Positions 41,926 to 51,813 of a stretch of DNA of 64,000 nucleotides are shown here, piece after piece (within the stretch, counting starts at the first letter, position 1; every line of letters begins with the position of its first letter). Source of the DNA: Pandoraea anapnoica (GTDB lineage: Bacteria > Pseudomonadota > Gammaproteobacteria > Burkholderiales > Burkholderiaceae); the NCBI RefSeq assembly GCF_902459765.1, contig NZ_CABPSP010000019.1:1-64000 (forward strand), written 5' to 3'. A program made the translations under genes and the position numbers. Below the pieces are notes generated by a model. The model was not told where the DNA came from. It was given only the letters and a program-made list of their open reading frames with translations, and ran no database searches.

Positions 41926-43410
41926 ATGACTTCTGCCACGCCCTCCTCTCCATCCGACCAGCCGGACCGGCCCGCCCCCGCACCAGCCGTCGCCAGCGCA
42001 TCGGATGCATTTCACCCCGGCCGCCTCTGGCGACATGGATTGCTGGCGTCGATCAGTGCTTTCGCCGGCTTCGCGCTGTACGCGGCCGGTTTGCGTGGCG
42101 ACACGCTCGCCGTGGCCGTGGTCGTTCTGTTCTGCCTGAGCTACTGGGCGACAGGCTGGTTGCCGGACTTCCTCGTCTCGCTTCTGTTGATGTTCCTGCT
42201 GGCCACGTGCACCTCGCTCGGCGCGACTGTCGTCTTCTCGGGCTTCACATCGAGCGCGTTCTGGCTGGTCTTCAGCGGTGCGGTCATCGGCATGGCGCTG
42301 AGCGTCACGGGGCTTGGCGAACGGGTCGCCTCCCGGCTCGCCGATCACTGCGGTCACGCGTACGGCCTCGCGCTCGCAGGGTTCGTGGGCATCGCGTTCG
42401 CGCTCGGCATCGTCATGCCCTCGACGCTGGGGCGCATCGCCATTCTTACGCCCATCGCGCTGAGCTTTTGCGACCGTGTGGGTCTCGTGCAAAGCCGCCC
42501 GGGACGCACCGGTCTGATGCTCGCCGCCGCGCTCGCCAGCTGCGAGTTGTCGACGGCGATCCTGCCGGCCAACCTGCCCAACCTCGTCATGGCAGGCACG
42601 GCCGAAACCGTGCTCGGACTGCGTCTCGGTTACGGCGAGTACGCCGTGGCGCTGGTGCCTACGCTGGCCATCGTGCGAGGCGTTGTGCTCGTGATCGTCG
42701 CGAAACATCTCTTCCCGGACCGTCTGACGATGCTCGGCAGCGAACGCCCGGGCGCGTCAACAGTGGCGAACACCTCGATGCGCCCCGACGAAAAGCGCCT
42801 GCTCGGCGCACTCACGTTGATGCTCGCGCTGTGGCTCACCGAGCCGTGGCATCACATCGCGGCGGGCTGGGTGGGTCTCGGCGTGGCGTTGCTGTGCCTC
42901 GGACCGCTGCGGCTGGTGAATCCGGACGCCTTCCTGAAACAGGTCAAACTCGCCCCGCTGTGGTTCGTCGCGGCGATCATCGGGCTCACGGCCGCCGTCG
43001 ACCATGCCGGGCTGGCCAGCGCTTTACGCCCCGCGTTGGCGCGACTCGATCTGGCGCAGATGTCGACGATGCCAGCCTTTCTGATGCTGGTTGCGCTGTC
43101 GATTGCGCTGACGTTTCTCGTCACTTCAAACGCAGCACCGGCGCTCTACACCCCTCTCGTCCCGGCGCTCGCGCTGGGTGCCCCGTTAAGCGTGAAGGCC
43201 GTGTTGCTCGCACAGACCGTCGGCATCTCAACCATTGCCCTGCCGTATCAAGCGCCGCCCCTTGTGCTGGCGATGGCGCTGGCGGGCATCGGCATTCGAG
43301 ATGCCACGCGCTATTGTCTGGCGACGGCCGCCGTCGCGCTGCTCACCGTTGTGCCGCTCACCTCACTGTGGTGGCAGATCGTCGGGTTGCTGCATCTCTC
43401 GGCGTCCTGA
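41926..43410 (+). CDS. SLC13/DASS-type anion permease
   Basis: An inner-membrane transporter of 494 residues with about 12 hydrophobic segments after a 30-residue polar N-terminus. Two repeated hairpin-like motifs (ELSTAILPANLPNLVMAG and TSNAAPALYTPLVPALA) resemble the substrate/Na-binding S-N-T regions of divalent anion symporters. Likely cargo is a carboxylate or another organic anion, controlled by the divergent GntR regulator. ACAGGTGA precedes the ATG at 41926; a GTG at 41917 is an alternative. Confidence 0.85.
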   Translation: MTSATPSSPSDQPDRPAPAPAVASASDAFHPGRLWRHGLLASISAFAGFALYAAGLRGDTLAVAVVVLFCLSYWATGWLPDFLVSLLLMFLLATCTSLGATVVFSGFTSSAFWLVFSGAVIGMALSVTGLGERVASRLADHCGHAYGLALAGFVGIAFALGIVMPSTLGRIAILTPIALSFCDRVGLVQSRPGRTGLMLAAALASCELSTAILPANLPNLVMAGTAETVLGLRLGYGEYAVALVPTLAIVRGVVLVIVAKHLFPDRLTMLGSERPGASTVANTSMRPDEKRLLGALTLMLALWLTEPWHHIAAGWVGLGVALLCLGPLRLVNPDAFLKQVKLAPLWFVAAIIGLTAAVDHAGLASALRPALARLDLAQMSTMPAFLMLVALSIALTFLVTSNAAPALYTPLVPALALGAPLSVKAVLLAQTVGISTIALPYQAPPLVLAMALAGIGIRDATRYCLATAAVALLTVVPLTSLWWQIVGLLHLSAS

Positions 43411-43735
43411 TGCGCTGAAGGTATTCGGTGCGCCGAACGTTCCGAAGTTTTATTTCAAACGCTGGTTTGCGACATCCCCGCCGAGATACCATCGGACGTA
43501 CGCTGAATAAGGTGGCCGTTGTGGCTATTGCGGTTAGTGCGCATTGATCCTTTCGGAGAACGGCTCGTCTAATATGGAACCGTTCCCGTGAGCGCACCGA
43601 AATCGTTTGAAAATACCTTGAAGTTCAAAACAATGTGCGCGTCACGCCACCGAACGACATCGCCGTCATAGAGAAATCACCAGTACAAGCGCAATAGAGC
43701 AACGCCGTTTCATGCAGCCAGGGGGAGGACCTTGC
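43411..43735. other. Intergenic region before the glycosyltransferase genes
   Basis: This 325-base gap holds no ORF I support. It contains an 11-bp palindrome TTGAA-G-TTCAA (43618-43628), nested in TTTGAA-N12-TTCAAA (43606-43629), and a GGAAC-C-GTTCC palindrome (about 43576-43586). TTGAAA at 43607 with AACAAT 16 bases later could serve as a weak promoter. These may be regulatory sites for the glycosyltransferase genes. Confidence 0.35.
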
Positions 43736-45064
43736 ATGACATCGAAGCCGTCCGCCGTCGCTAACGTCACACCCCGCGCGCCACGCACGCGCCGCCACTG
43801 GTCGGAAGACCCCGCGCGCATTCGTCTGTACAGCGTGGCGGCCATCGTGCTCGCGCTCGCCGTGCTCGGCATCTGGGGATACCGCTATGCATGGAGCGCG
43901 ACCCCGACCATCAGTCCCATCGGGCTCGACTTTCTGCCGTTCTGGGGCGCGTCGCACTTCGTGCTGCAAGGGCATCCGCTCGATGCCTACAACGTCGATC
44001 TGATGACGCAGGTGCAGATTGCCGAGCAACCGTGGGCGGACAAAATCGGCGGCGTACTCCCGTGGCTCTATCCGCCAGTGATGATGGTGTTCCTCGCGCC
44101 GATTGCGCTGCTACCGTTCACCTACGCTTACACGTTGTACGCCTGCGTCGGCCTCGGGTTCTACTACGCCGCGTTGCGACGCACCGCGCCGTGGCCGGGC
44201 GCGCGCTTCCCGATTCTCGGCTTCCCCGGCGTGCTGCTGGTGATCATCGCCGGACAGATCGCGCTCTACACCACCGCACTCGCGGGCTTCTCCCTGGTCA
44301 TGCTGCGCAAGCGCCCGGTGTGGGCCGGTGTGTTTGCAGGCCTGCTCTTCGTCAAACCGCACGTCGCTCTGCTCTTCCCGCTGGCGTTTCTCTGCGCCCG
44401 CGAGTGGCGCGCGCTCGGCGCATGCATTGCGACGGTGATCGGCACGACGGTGCTCGCCGCCGCAGTCTTCGGCATCGACGTCTACGCGACGTTCCTGCAC
44501 GCTTCGGAGTTCGCGCGGCAGAGCATCGTCAACGGGACTGCGCAGATTGCGCGCGTGCCGACGTTCTTCATCACGGCGCGGATGCTCGGCGCATCCGTCG
44601 AAGTGGCGGCCATCGTTCACGGCGTGATCGCGCTGTGCGCTGTCGCGGTGCTGATCGACTTCTGGCGTCGTCGAGGGGTCTTTGCCCTGCGCGCGGCGAC
44701 GCTCATGTGCGCAACGACGCTCGTCAGCCCTTACCTTTATGACTACGACCTCACGCTGCTCGCGCTCGTCATCGCGTGGTACGTTCGCGATGGCATCGCG
44801 CGCGGTTGGCTGCGCGGCGAGCGCGAGTGGCTCGTGCTTTTGTGGATCACGCCCGCGCTCGGCCTGCTCGGCTCGTTGCAGATCGGCTTCCAGTTCCTGC
44901 CGTTCATCACCCTCGGCACACTCGCGATGCTGTGGCGACGCCGCCGTCGCCTCGCCCACCTGCCCGACGTCCATCACGTCGATGACGCAAAGGCGTCCGG
45001 AGACGACCGCCCCGCCACTGCCCGCGCCCCCCGCCCGGACACCACGCCAGCGTTCACGAGGTAA
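43736..45064 (+). CDS. GT87/DUF2029 family membrane glycosyltransferase
   Basis: A 442-residue polytopic inner-membrane protein with about 10 hydrophobic segments. The periplasmic-facing motif GLDFLPFWGASHFVLQGHPLDAYN and the LPWLYPPVMM segment are typical of GT87/DUF2029 enzymes, which use polyprenyl-phosphate sugars as donors. GGGGAGGA lies before the ATG at 43736. The next gene is a polyprenyl-phosphate sugar synthase-like GT2, which could make the donor for this enzyme. The C-terminal 40 residues are polar and low in complexity. Confidence 0.82.
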   Translation: MTSKPSAVANVTPRAPRTRRHWSEDPARIRLYSVAAIVLALAVLGIWGYRYAWSATPTISPIGLDFLPFWGASHFVLQGHPLDAYNVDLMTQVQIAEQPWADKIGGVLPWLYPPVMMVFLAPIALLPFTYAYTLYACVGLGFYYAALRRTAPWPGARFPILGFPGVLLVIIAGQIALYTTALAGFSLVMLRKRPVWAGVFAGLLFVKPHVALLFPLAFLCAREWRALGACIATVIGTTVLAAAVFGIDVYATFLHASEFARQSIVNGTAQIARVPTFFITARMLGASVEVAAIVHGVIALCAVAVLIDFWRRRGVFALRAATLMCATTLVSPYLYDYDLTLLALVIAWYVRDGIARGWLRGEREWLVLLWITPALGLLGSLQIGFQFLPFITLGTLAMLWRRRRRLAHLPDVHHVDDAKASGDDRPATARAPRPDTTPAFTR

Positions 45065-45069
45065 TCGCC

Positions 45070-46284
45070 ATGCCCCGCGCCGCCGCTACCCGTACCGACA
45101 TCTCCCACTCGCCGACTGCGCATCGCGGGCCATCAGGTGCGTCAGGCACATCAGGCACGCCACTCATCTCGCTCGTCGTGCCGTGCCACAACGAAGCACC
45201 GGCGCTCGACAAGTTCTACCGGGCCGTTTCCGCCGTTCTCGACAGCGTGCCCAACGCGCGCTTCGAAATCGTGTGTGTGAACGACGGCAGCACCGACGAC
45301 ACACTCAGTTGCCTGCTTGCCTTGCGACGCGCCGATGCACGCATCCGCATCATCGACTTCACGCGTAATTTCGGGAAGGAGGCGGCCCTGAGTGCGGGCA
45401 TCGACGAAGCACAAGGCGATGCCGTCATCCCCATCGACGCCGACCTTCAGGACCCGCCAGCCCTCATCCCGGTGATGATCGAACGCTGGCGCGACGGCGC
45501 GGAGGTCGTGCTCGCCAAACGCACCAATCGGGCGAGCGACACCATCGCCAAACGCGTGGCGGCGGGGCTGTATTACCGCGTTCATAACCGGTTATCGGAA
45601 GTGAAGTTGCCAGAAAACGTGGGCGATTTCCGGCTGATGGACCGGCGCGTCGTGACCGCCATCAAACGGTTGCCCGAGCGCCGCCGCTTCATGAAAGGGC
45701 TGTTCGCGTGGGTCGGTTTTCACACGGAAATCGTGGAGTACGTACGCGATCCTCGCGCCGCCGGGGAATCGAAGTTCTCCGGGTGGCGGCTGTGGAACTT
45801 CGCGCTCGAAGGCATTACCAGCTTCAGCACGGTGCCGTTGCGATGCTGGACGTACATCGGCGTTTCGCTGGCATTGATGTCGCTCGCGTACGGCGGCTAC
45901 ATCGTGATCCGCACGTTATTGCACGGCGTCGACGTGCCCGGCTACGCGTCGCTGCTCGTCGGCATCTTGTTTCTCGGCGGCATTCAGCTGGTCGGCATCG
46001 GCGTGATCGGCGAATACGTGGGACGCATCTATTACGAATCGAAGGGACGGCCGCTCTATCTCGTACGGCGACGCTATCAATCCAGCGTCAAGGTCAGCCA
46101 CTTGCCTGCGCGCACAGGCGTGCGTCATGTTGCGGGCAAAGGCTCCGGCAAAGTCACGCCCCTCGATATGTCCAGTAACGGTGAAGCAGGAAAGTCGACG
46201 GCGGCACAATCAACACCACGGCCGCGATTCCGATCCAGTGGTTCCCGCCAAGGTGCTCGACCGTTCGTGCGACGCATGTCGTGA
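45070..46284 (+). CDS. GT2 family glycosyltransferase (GtrB/DPM1-like)
   Basis: A 404-residue enzyme resembling bactoprenol glucosyltransferase GtrB. The GT-A catalytic domain (about 30-250) has SLVVPCHNEAP, VNDGSTDDT, the DxD-like IDADLQDPP and NVGDFRLMDRRV. Two C-terminal membrane helices (about 255-340) and the GtrB-type tail GVIGEYVGRIYYESKGRPLYLV follow. It would load a sugar onto undecaprenyl phosphate in the inner leaflet. About 45 extra basic residues at the C-terminus overlap the convergent gtrA-like gene by 131 bases and are probably not part of the fold. Confidence 0.9.
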   Translation: MPRAAATRTDISHSPTAHRGPSGASGTSGTPLISLVVPCHNEAPALDKFYRAVSAVLDSVPNARFEIVCVNDGSTDDTLSCLLALRRADARIRIIDFTRNFGKEAALSAGIDEAQGDAVIPIDADLQDPPALIPVMIERWRDGAEVVLAKRTNRASDTIAKRVAAGLYYRVHNRLSEVKLPENVGDFRLMDRRVVTAIKRLPERRRFMKGLFAWVGFHTEIVEYVRDPRAAGESKFSGWRLWNFALEGITSFSTVPLRCWTYIGVSLALMSLAYGGYIVIRTLLHGVDVPGYASLLVGILFLGGIQLVGIGVIGEYVGRIYYESKGRPLYLVRRRYQSSVKVSHLPARTGVRHVAGKGSGKVTPLDMSSNGEAGKSTAAQSTPRPRFRSSGSRQGARPFVRRMS

Positions 46285-46609
46285 GCAGCAGGCCGAAGAT
46301 CGAGACCGGCAGAAATCGCGCGAGACTCGTGCGATGCACGCGTGCCGAAAAGCTCCATAGCGTATTGAGCAGGTAGGAGCACGGCGTCGCCACGCAGAAC
46401 GCCACGGCGTTCGCGGGCACCGAACCTACACCGAACGCTTCGATAAGCGTGATCGCCACGATCACGTGCACCGCCGTCGAAATCACCCCCGAGACCCCGA
46501 AACGCATCAGCGGCACGAGCAGCGTGCGCATGAAGGGCGACGCACGCCAGCGTTGGGCGCGCGTCGTAGGTGCACGTCTGTCGGAAGATGTCTGACGTAA
46601 ATCCGGCAT
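46154..46609 (-). CDS. GtrA family flippase-like membrane protein
   Basis: A 151-residue protein with four membrane helices after a 40-residue polar N-terminus. The GtrA signature is clear: LMRFGVSGVISTAVHVIVAITLIEAFGV, AVAFCVATPCSYLLNTLWSFS and a C-terminal HRYWTYRG. GtrA proteins are thought to flip polyprenyl-linked sugars. The partner GtrB-like gene is convergent and overlaps its 3' end by 131 bases, an unusual arrangement, since gtrA and gtrB are normally tandem. A start at 46609 is preferred; in-frame Met codons upstream add unrelated sequence. Confidence 0.85.
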   Translation of the reverse strand: MPDLRQTSSDRRAPTTRAQRWRASPFMRTLLVPLMRFGVSGVISTAVHVIVAITLIEAFGVGSVPANAVAFCVATPCSYLLNTLWSFSARVHRTSLARFLPVSIFGLLLTTCVARTVEHLGGNHWIGIAAVVLIVPPSTFLLHRYWTYRGA

Positions 46610-46855
46610 CGGGACTGACTCACTGAGAAAGACGACGAAAGCGGTTCGCCTGACGATACCGGCGCACGCACATCGGGTTACCAATAGTTTGCACTGCAAC
46701 ATCGGCGCATGCGCCCGTCAGGGTTGGACGATTAAGAATTTATGCCATTTCCTCTGAATTTGGGTTGCGTGCCTGAATGAGACGTCTAGGATTGCGAGGT
46801 ATTACGCAGACGATGTCTCAACAACAAGAAGCCGTCCCATAACAGGAGGAAGACA

Positions 46856-49303
46856 ATGCAACGCCCCAATGCCATTCACGCCGCCGGTGCGCTGGCCTTT
46901 GCCGTCACGACGTGGAGCGCGTCCCTGCATGCTGCCGAGGCTACGGCAGCATCCGCCTCACCTTCCTCGCAAACGCTGACCGTTGCCGGACTGTCGCAAC
47001 CCGCCGACATTCTGATCGATCGCAACGGCGTTCCGCACATCTTCGCCGCCAATGAGCGCGACGGCTTCTTCGTGCAAGGTTTCAATGCTGCACGCGATCG
47101 TCTGTTTCAGATCGACCTCTGGCGACGCCGTGGACTCGGCCAACTCTCCGAAGTGTTCGGCCGCGCCTACGTGGCGCAGGACGACGCGGCGAGACGTTTC
47201 GTCTACCGGGGCGATATGGCGACGGAGTGGCGTCGCTACGGCCCCGACGCGCAACCAGCGGCGCAAGCGTTCGCCGCCGGGGTGAACGCCTACATCGACT
47301 GGCTCGCGCGGAACCCCGATCAGATGCCGTACGAATTCCGCAAAGTCGGCTACTGGCCAGCCAAATGGTCGGCCGAGGACATTGTGCGCATTCGCAGCCA
47401 CGGCCTCACGCGCAACCTCAAGAGCGAAGTGGCGCGCGCCAAGGTCGTGTGCCGCGCATCGCTCGATGCGGACAGCGTGCGCGTCGGCCTTCAACCCGCG
47501 TGGAAGACGCAGGTGCCTGACGGCCTCGATCCCTGCCTGCCGGACGACCTGCTCAAGGTCTTCGATCTCGCCACGCAAGGCGTGAAGATCACGAAGGAGT
47601 CGCTGCAACACGCCAACGCCGACATCGTCCAGCTCGCCGAGAACGGTCCTTACGACGTCTCCACCGAATCGGCGGAGGGCAGCAACAACTGGGTCGTCTC
47701 GCCGCAGAAGTCGGCCACGGGGCGCGCCATCATGGCCAACGATCCGCACCGCGCTTATGCCGCGCCGAGTCTGCGCTACATCGTGCAGGTCAGCACGCCC
47801 ACACTGAACCTGATCGGCGCGGGCGAGCCCGCAATTCCCGGCGTCGCCATCGGTCACAACGGCACCATCGCCTTCGGTCTCACGATCTTCAACATCGATC
47901 AGGAAGATCTCTATGTCTACGAACTCAATCCGGCCAACCCCGACCAGTATCGTTACCGCGGCAAGTGGGTGCCGATGCGCACCGTGCACGAGGCGATCGA
48001 CGTTCGCGACGGCGCGCCGGTTCAGACCGACCTCAAGTTCACGAAGCACGGCCCGGTGATTTATGTAGATGCCGCGAAGCACCGCGCTTATGCCGTGCGC
48101 ACGGCGTGGCTGGAACCGGGCATGTCGCCGTACTTCGACGCCATGCGCTATATGCGCGCGAAAACCTACGCCCAGTTCCAGACGGCGCTCGACACATGGG
48201 GCGCGCCGACCGTCAATCAGGTTTATGCAGACGCCTCGGGCAATATCGGATGGGTGCCGAGCGGCATGGCGCCGATTCGCCCGAACTGGGATGGCCTCAT
48301 GCCCGTGCCCGGTGACGGACGCTATGAGTGGGCAGGCTTCTGGCGTCGCGATCAGTTGCCGTCCGCGTACAACCCTGCAAGTGGCTACTTCACAACGTCC
48401 AACGAAATGAACATGCCCGCAGGCTATCCCTACGCGCAGCGCAAGCTCGGCTTCGAGTGGACGAACGGCTCACGGCATGCGCGCATCGACGAAGTGCTGA
48501 AGGCGAAGGACAAGGTCTCGCTCGAAGACTCTGAGCGGTTGCAGAACGACATCGTGTCGATTCCGGCGCGGCGTCTGATGGCATTGCTCGCACCGCTATT
48601 GAGCAACGACCCGCGCACGTCCTCGGCGCTCAAGCTCCTGAAGGGATGGGACGCGCACATGGGTGCGGACTCGGCACAGGCCGCGCTCGAAGAGGTCTGG
48701 TTCAGTCGTCATCTGGGTCGCGCCTATAAGAACGCGGTGCTGCCCAAGGCCGCCGCCGACACCTTCGGCGCGCCCGACCCGGCATCAATGCTCGACGCGC
48801 TCGAACAACCCGCCGCCCGCTTCGGCGAGAACGCTGCGGCCAAACGCGATGCTGTGCTGCTCGCAAGCCTTGGCGATGCGTGGGACGAGATGGTCAAACT
48901 GCAAGGGACCGACCCGGGCGCCTGGCAGTGGGGCAAGCTCCAGACGAACCTGAACGCTCACCCGCTGGCCGACGCCGTGGACGCCGAGATGCGCGCCAAG
49001 CTCAACGTCGGTCCGCTGCCGAAGGGGGGCAGTCCGTTCACACCGAATCAGTCGACGTATCGCGTGAGCGATTTCCGTCAGACGAACGGGCCGTCGTTCC
49101 GGATTGTGGTCGACGTGGGGAACTGGGACAACACGCGTGCGATGAACTTGCCGGGTGAATCGGGCAACCCTGACAGCCCGCACTATCGCGATCTGGCGCA
49201 GAAGTGGCTCGATGGCGAGTACTTCAAGCTGCCCTACTCACGCGAGGCGGTGGAAGCGGCGACTGAATCGCGTCTGCACCTCGTGCCGGAGACGGCTCGT
49301 TGA
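46856..49303 (+). CDS. Penicillin acylase family protein (Ntn hydrolase)
   Basis: An 815-residue periplasmic amidase of the penicillin/acyl-homoserine-lactone acylase family. The signal peptide is about residues 1-26. The alpha chain is followed by a linker and the autocatalytic cleavage site giving an N-terminal Ser nucleophile (Ser 276, in AEGSNNWVVS). The beta chain contains ANDPHRAYAAPS, the oxyanion-region IPGVAIGHNG and TTSNEMNMP with the catalytic Asn-like NE(M)N region. AGGAGGAAG precedes the ATG. Overall it is closer in layout to aculeacin or AHL acylases than to penicillin G acylase. Substrate (quorum signal, cyclic lipopeptide or beta-lactam) cannot be settled from sequence alone. 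Confidence 0.9.
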   Translation: MQRPNAIHAAGALAFAVTTWSASLHAAEATAASASPSSQTLTVAGLSQPADILIDRNGVPHIFAANERDGFFVQGFNAARDRLFQIDLWRRRGLGQLSEVFGRAYVAQDDAARRFVYRGDMATEWRRYGPDAQPAAQAFAAGVNAYIDWLARNPDQMPYEFRKVGYWPAKWSAEDIVRIRSHGLTRNLKSEVARAKVVCRASLDADSVRVGLQPAWKTQVPDGLDPCLPDDLLKVFDLATQGVKITKESLQHANADIVQLAENGPYDVSTESAEGSNNWVVSPQKSATGRAIMANDPHRAYAAPSLRYIVQVSTPTLNLIGAGEPAIPGVAIGHNGTIAFGLTIFNIDQEDLYVYELNPANPDQYRYRGKWVPMRTVHEAIDVRDGAPVQTDLKFTKHGPVIYVDAAKHRAYAVRTAWLEPGMSPYFDAMRYMRAKTYAQFQTALDTWGAPTVNQVYADASGNIGWVPSGMAPIRPNWDGLMPVPGDGRYEWAGFWRRDQLPSAYNPASGYFTTSNEMNMPAGYPYAQRKLGFEWTNGSRHARIDEVLKAKDKVSLEDSERLQNDIVSIPARRLMALLAPLLSNDPRTSSALKLLKGWDAHMGADSAQAALEEVWFSRHLGRAYKNAVLPKAAADTFGAPDPASMLDALEQPAARFGENAAAKRDAVLLASLGDAWDEMVKLQGTDPGAWQWGKLQTNLNAHPLADAVDAEMRAKLNVGPLPKGGSPFTPNQSTYRVSDFRQTNGPSFRIVVDVGNWDNTRAMNLPGESGNPDSPHYRDLAQKWLDGEYFKLPYSREAVEAATESRLHLVPETAR

Positions 49304-49333
49304 CGACGTGAGCCAGCAGCATCGCCAGAAACA

Positions 49334-49366
49334 AAACAGCCGGTAGGTACGCCCCACCGGCTGTTT
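49334..49366. terminator. Bidirectional terminator between acylase and MFS genes
   Basis: AAACAGCCGGT (49334-49344) pairs perfectly with ACCGGCTGTTT (49356-49366) around 11 bases. The stem is flanked by T-rich sequence on the plus strand and by TTTTGTTT on the minus strand. It lies between convergent genes and can end both transcripts. Confidence 0.85.
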
Positions 49367-49400
49367 CGAGAACTGTCGTTACGGAGTTCCGCCGTTCGAC

Positions 49401-50900
49401 TCAATGGCCGCCGGGCACAAACTCCGGCTTGTCGCGCTTCGCGCCGCGCGTGCTATCGACGGCGTTGGTCGGCACCAGCATGAACAGCAGCATCACGCCA
49501 ATCGAGATCGCGAGGATCGACAGGAACGTCAGGTGCAGCGAGTGTTGCAGCACCGCGCGAATCGCCTGATCAGCCAGCGACGACACGCCGCGATCTTCCA
49601 GCACGTGACGCAGTTGGTCCGAAGTCACGGGTGCCAGCCCGCTCGAATGCGTGAGGCCGAAGTTGAGCACGGCGCCGAAGAGCGTCGCGCCGAGCGTGCT
49701 GCCGAGGTTACGCGAGAAGATGTTCGACGCCGTGGCGCTGCCACGCTCCGAGGGACCGACCAGTTCCTGAATCAGCACGAGCGCGCTCACGCTGCCCGTG
49801 CCCATCGAGAAGCCCATGATCAGCGAGCCGAAACCGGCGAGCATCGGCGAGCTGCTCGGTCCGAGCAACGCGAAGACAAGGCCGCCGACCGGCATGAGCA
49901 GGCTGCCGCCGACCAGCACACGACGCAGGCCAAAGCGCGTAAACGTCTTCGCCGCAATCGTCGAGCCGATCGGCCAGCCGACCATGATCATCGTGAGGGC
50001 CATACCGGCGACGACCGGCGTCTGACGCAACACGCCCTGCGCGTACATCGGCAAGAAGGTCGTCAGGCCCATCAGCACCATGCCCGACAGCAGCGTCGCC
50101 GCATTGGCCGCCGCAATCGGACGACGGCTCCACAATGCGAACGAGATCATCGGATCCTTCGCGCGACGCTCCTGCCAGACGAACAGCAGCGACGCCAGGA
50201 CGCAGGCCAGCACACCGCCCCAGACGTGCGTGTCGCTGAAGGCATTGGCGTCCGTCAACGCGATCATCAGGCCCGCGACGGCAATCGTGAAGAACACAGC
50301 GCCCATGTAATCGATGCTCGGACGCTGACGCGGCGCCTCTTCGTGCAGATACGCGATGAAGCCCGCCGCGGCCAGCAAACCGATCGGAATGTTGAGCCAG
50401 AAGATCCACGACCACGACATATCGCGAATGATCAGACCGCCCAGCATTGGGCCGAGCACCGCCGAGATAGCCCACACGCTAGCCAGATAGCCCTGCACTT
50501 TGCCGCGCTCGCTGATCGGGTAGTAGTCGGCAATGATCACCAGACTGACCGGCTGAATACACGCCGCACCTACGCCTTGCAACAGGCGGAACGCGATCAT
50601 CGCAGGCATCGACCAGGCGAAACCGCCGCCCAGCGAGGCGACGAGAAACACGGCGATGCCGACGAGAATGACCGGCTTGCGGCCGTAGATGTCGGCGAGT
50701 TTGCCGAACACCACGGTCATGGCCGTTTGCGCGAGAAGGAAGGCGGAGAAAACCCAGCTATAGAGATTCAGGCCACCGAGTTGGGCCACGATTTGCGGCA
50801 TGGCCGTCGAGATGATCGTGGCTTCGATGGCAACCATAGAGGTCGCCGCCATGACAGATGCCACAATCAATGGCCGCACGGAATTGCGTGTCGCAGACAT
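49401..50900 (-). CDS. DHA2-family MFS drug exporter
   Basis: A 499-residue inner-membrane proton antiporter with 14 predicted helices, as in EmrB/QacA-type DHA2 transporters. Motif A is GKLADIYGRKPVIL, motif C is VLGPMLGGLIIRDMSWSWIFWLNIPIG, and motif D1-like residues lie in helix 1 (MVAIEATIISTAMPQI). It would export drugs or other hydrophobic compounds; no EmrA adaptor gene is adjacent. The start at 50900 fits the family N-terminus; the longer reading adds 41 basic residues. It shares a terminator with the convergent acylase gene. Confidence 0.93.
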   Translation of the reverse strand: MSATRNSVRPLIVASVMAATSMVAIEATIISTAMPQIVAQLGGLNLYSWVFSAFLLAQTAMTVVFGKLADIYGRKPVILVGIAVFLVASLGGGFAWSMPAMIAFRLLQGVGAACIQPVSLVIIADYYPISERGKVQGYLASVWAISAVLGPMLGGLIIRDMSWSWIFWLNIPIGLLAAAGFIAYLHEEAPRQRPSIDYMGAVFFTIAVAGLMIALTDANAFSDTHVWGGVLACVLASLLFVWQERRAKDPMISFALWSRRPIAAANAATLLSGMVLMGLTTFLPMYAQGVLRQTPVVAGMALTMIMVGWPIGSTIAAKTFTRFGLRRVLVGGSLLMPVGGLVFALLGPSSSPMLAGFGSLIMGFSMGTGSVSALVLIQELVGPSERGSATASNIFSRNLGSTLGATLFGAVLNFGLTHSSGLAPVTSDQLRHVLEDRGVSSLADQAIRAVLQHSLHLTFLSILAISIGVMLLFMLVPTNAVDSTRGAKRDKPEFVPGGH

Positions 50901-51278
50901 GTGTTTTTTGAAGTGGGGGATACGGCGTAACAACTTGCGAGAAAGGCGCGACACCCCTGTCGGGTGCAGCTGCCGCTGCCAGATGGCGGAAGACGGGGAT
51001 CGAACGTGGCGGCGATGCCGCACGCGTAGTCAAGACGACTTGGGCCTGGCGATGGCGACTAGCATAGCTGAATGCGACAAAACACGTACGACGCGCATCA
51101 GCCGCACATCACCCCGCCGCTATTTGCCACGATTCGTCTCGTTGCCGTGGAGCGACATGCGACGTCCCGAAATCCGATGCGAACTTGCGGCCTATCGTCG
51201 CAGGGGTCGCTGCGCAAAGCGCATCGAATTATCACCTGATGAGAATTTCCGCCCGATGTCGCGTCGGGCGGATGGCGC
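50901..51278. other. Intergenic region between glsB-like and MFS genes, with a hairpin
   Basis: No ORF here is convincing. The side near the glsB-like gene has a hairpin, CCGCCCGA (51249-51256) with TCGGGCGG (51264-51271), eight bases past that gene's stop on the minus strand, followed by AAATTCTC. It is a plausible weak terminator. The rest should hold the MFS promoter, which I could not place with confidence. Confidence 0.4.
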
Positions 51279-51536
51279 TTATGCCGTGCCGCGATTGCGC
51301 TTGATCACGCCATAGATCGCCAGCAGCACGATTGCACCGATGATCGAAGCGACCCAGCCTGCGGACTGGCCTTCCGAATACAGGTGGAGAAACTGACCGA
51401 CATACTTGGCGAGCAGTGCGCCCGCGATGCCGAGGATGATCGTCATGATGATGCCCATGCTGTCCCGCCCGGGGTGCAGGGCGCGTGCAATGAGACCGAC
51501 GATCAGACCGACCACGATAGTGCCGATGATGCCCAT
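51279..51536 (-). CDS. GlsB/YeaQ/YmgE family stress-response membrane protein
   Basis: An 85-residue, highly hydrophobic protein with three membrane helices and the transglycosylase-associated-protein signature MGIIGTIVVGLIVGLIARALHPGRDSMGIIMTIILGIAGALLA. The chosen ATG matches the family N-terminus; the longer in-frame extension is unrelated. Members are often induced by general or acid stress, but their molecular role is unknown. Confidence 0.92.
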   Translation of the reverse strand: MGIIGTIVVGLIVGLIARALHPGRDSMGIIMTIILGIAGALLAKYVGQFLHLYSEGQSAGWVASIIGAIVLLAIYGVIKRNRGTA

Positions 51537-51813
51537 GACGAATCTCCAAAGACGGGAACCCGAACGCAGTATAGACCCGATTTCCGAAGACCCACACCCA
51601 ATCTCTAAACGGGACGACGCTGGCCCGCCGACCGATTCCGACATCTGATATATCAAGAGAATTCGGCCCGACCATCGTCTCGGCGCGGGCCTTCGCTATG
51701 CCGGGTATAAGGGATGACTATTTGTCAAAACTCGATGGCTGCGCGATGATGGGGCACGCTGTCCCAATGCGCGGGCACGCGGGGCCAATGAAACGGGCAT
51801 CGCGTCGACGCGC

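Noticed and set aside
49404-50930. 508-codon plus-strand ORF opposite the MFS exporter gene
   Set aside because: Arg/His/Glu-rich shadow frame without hydrophobic core; the opposite strand encodes a clear 14-helix transporter.
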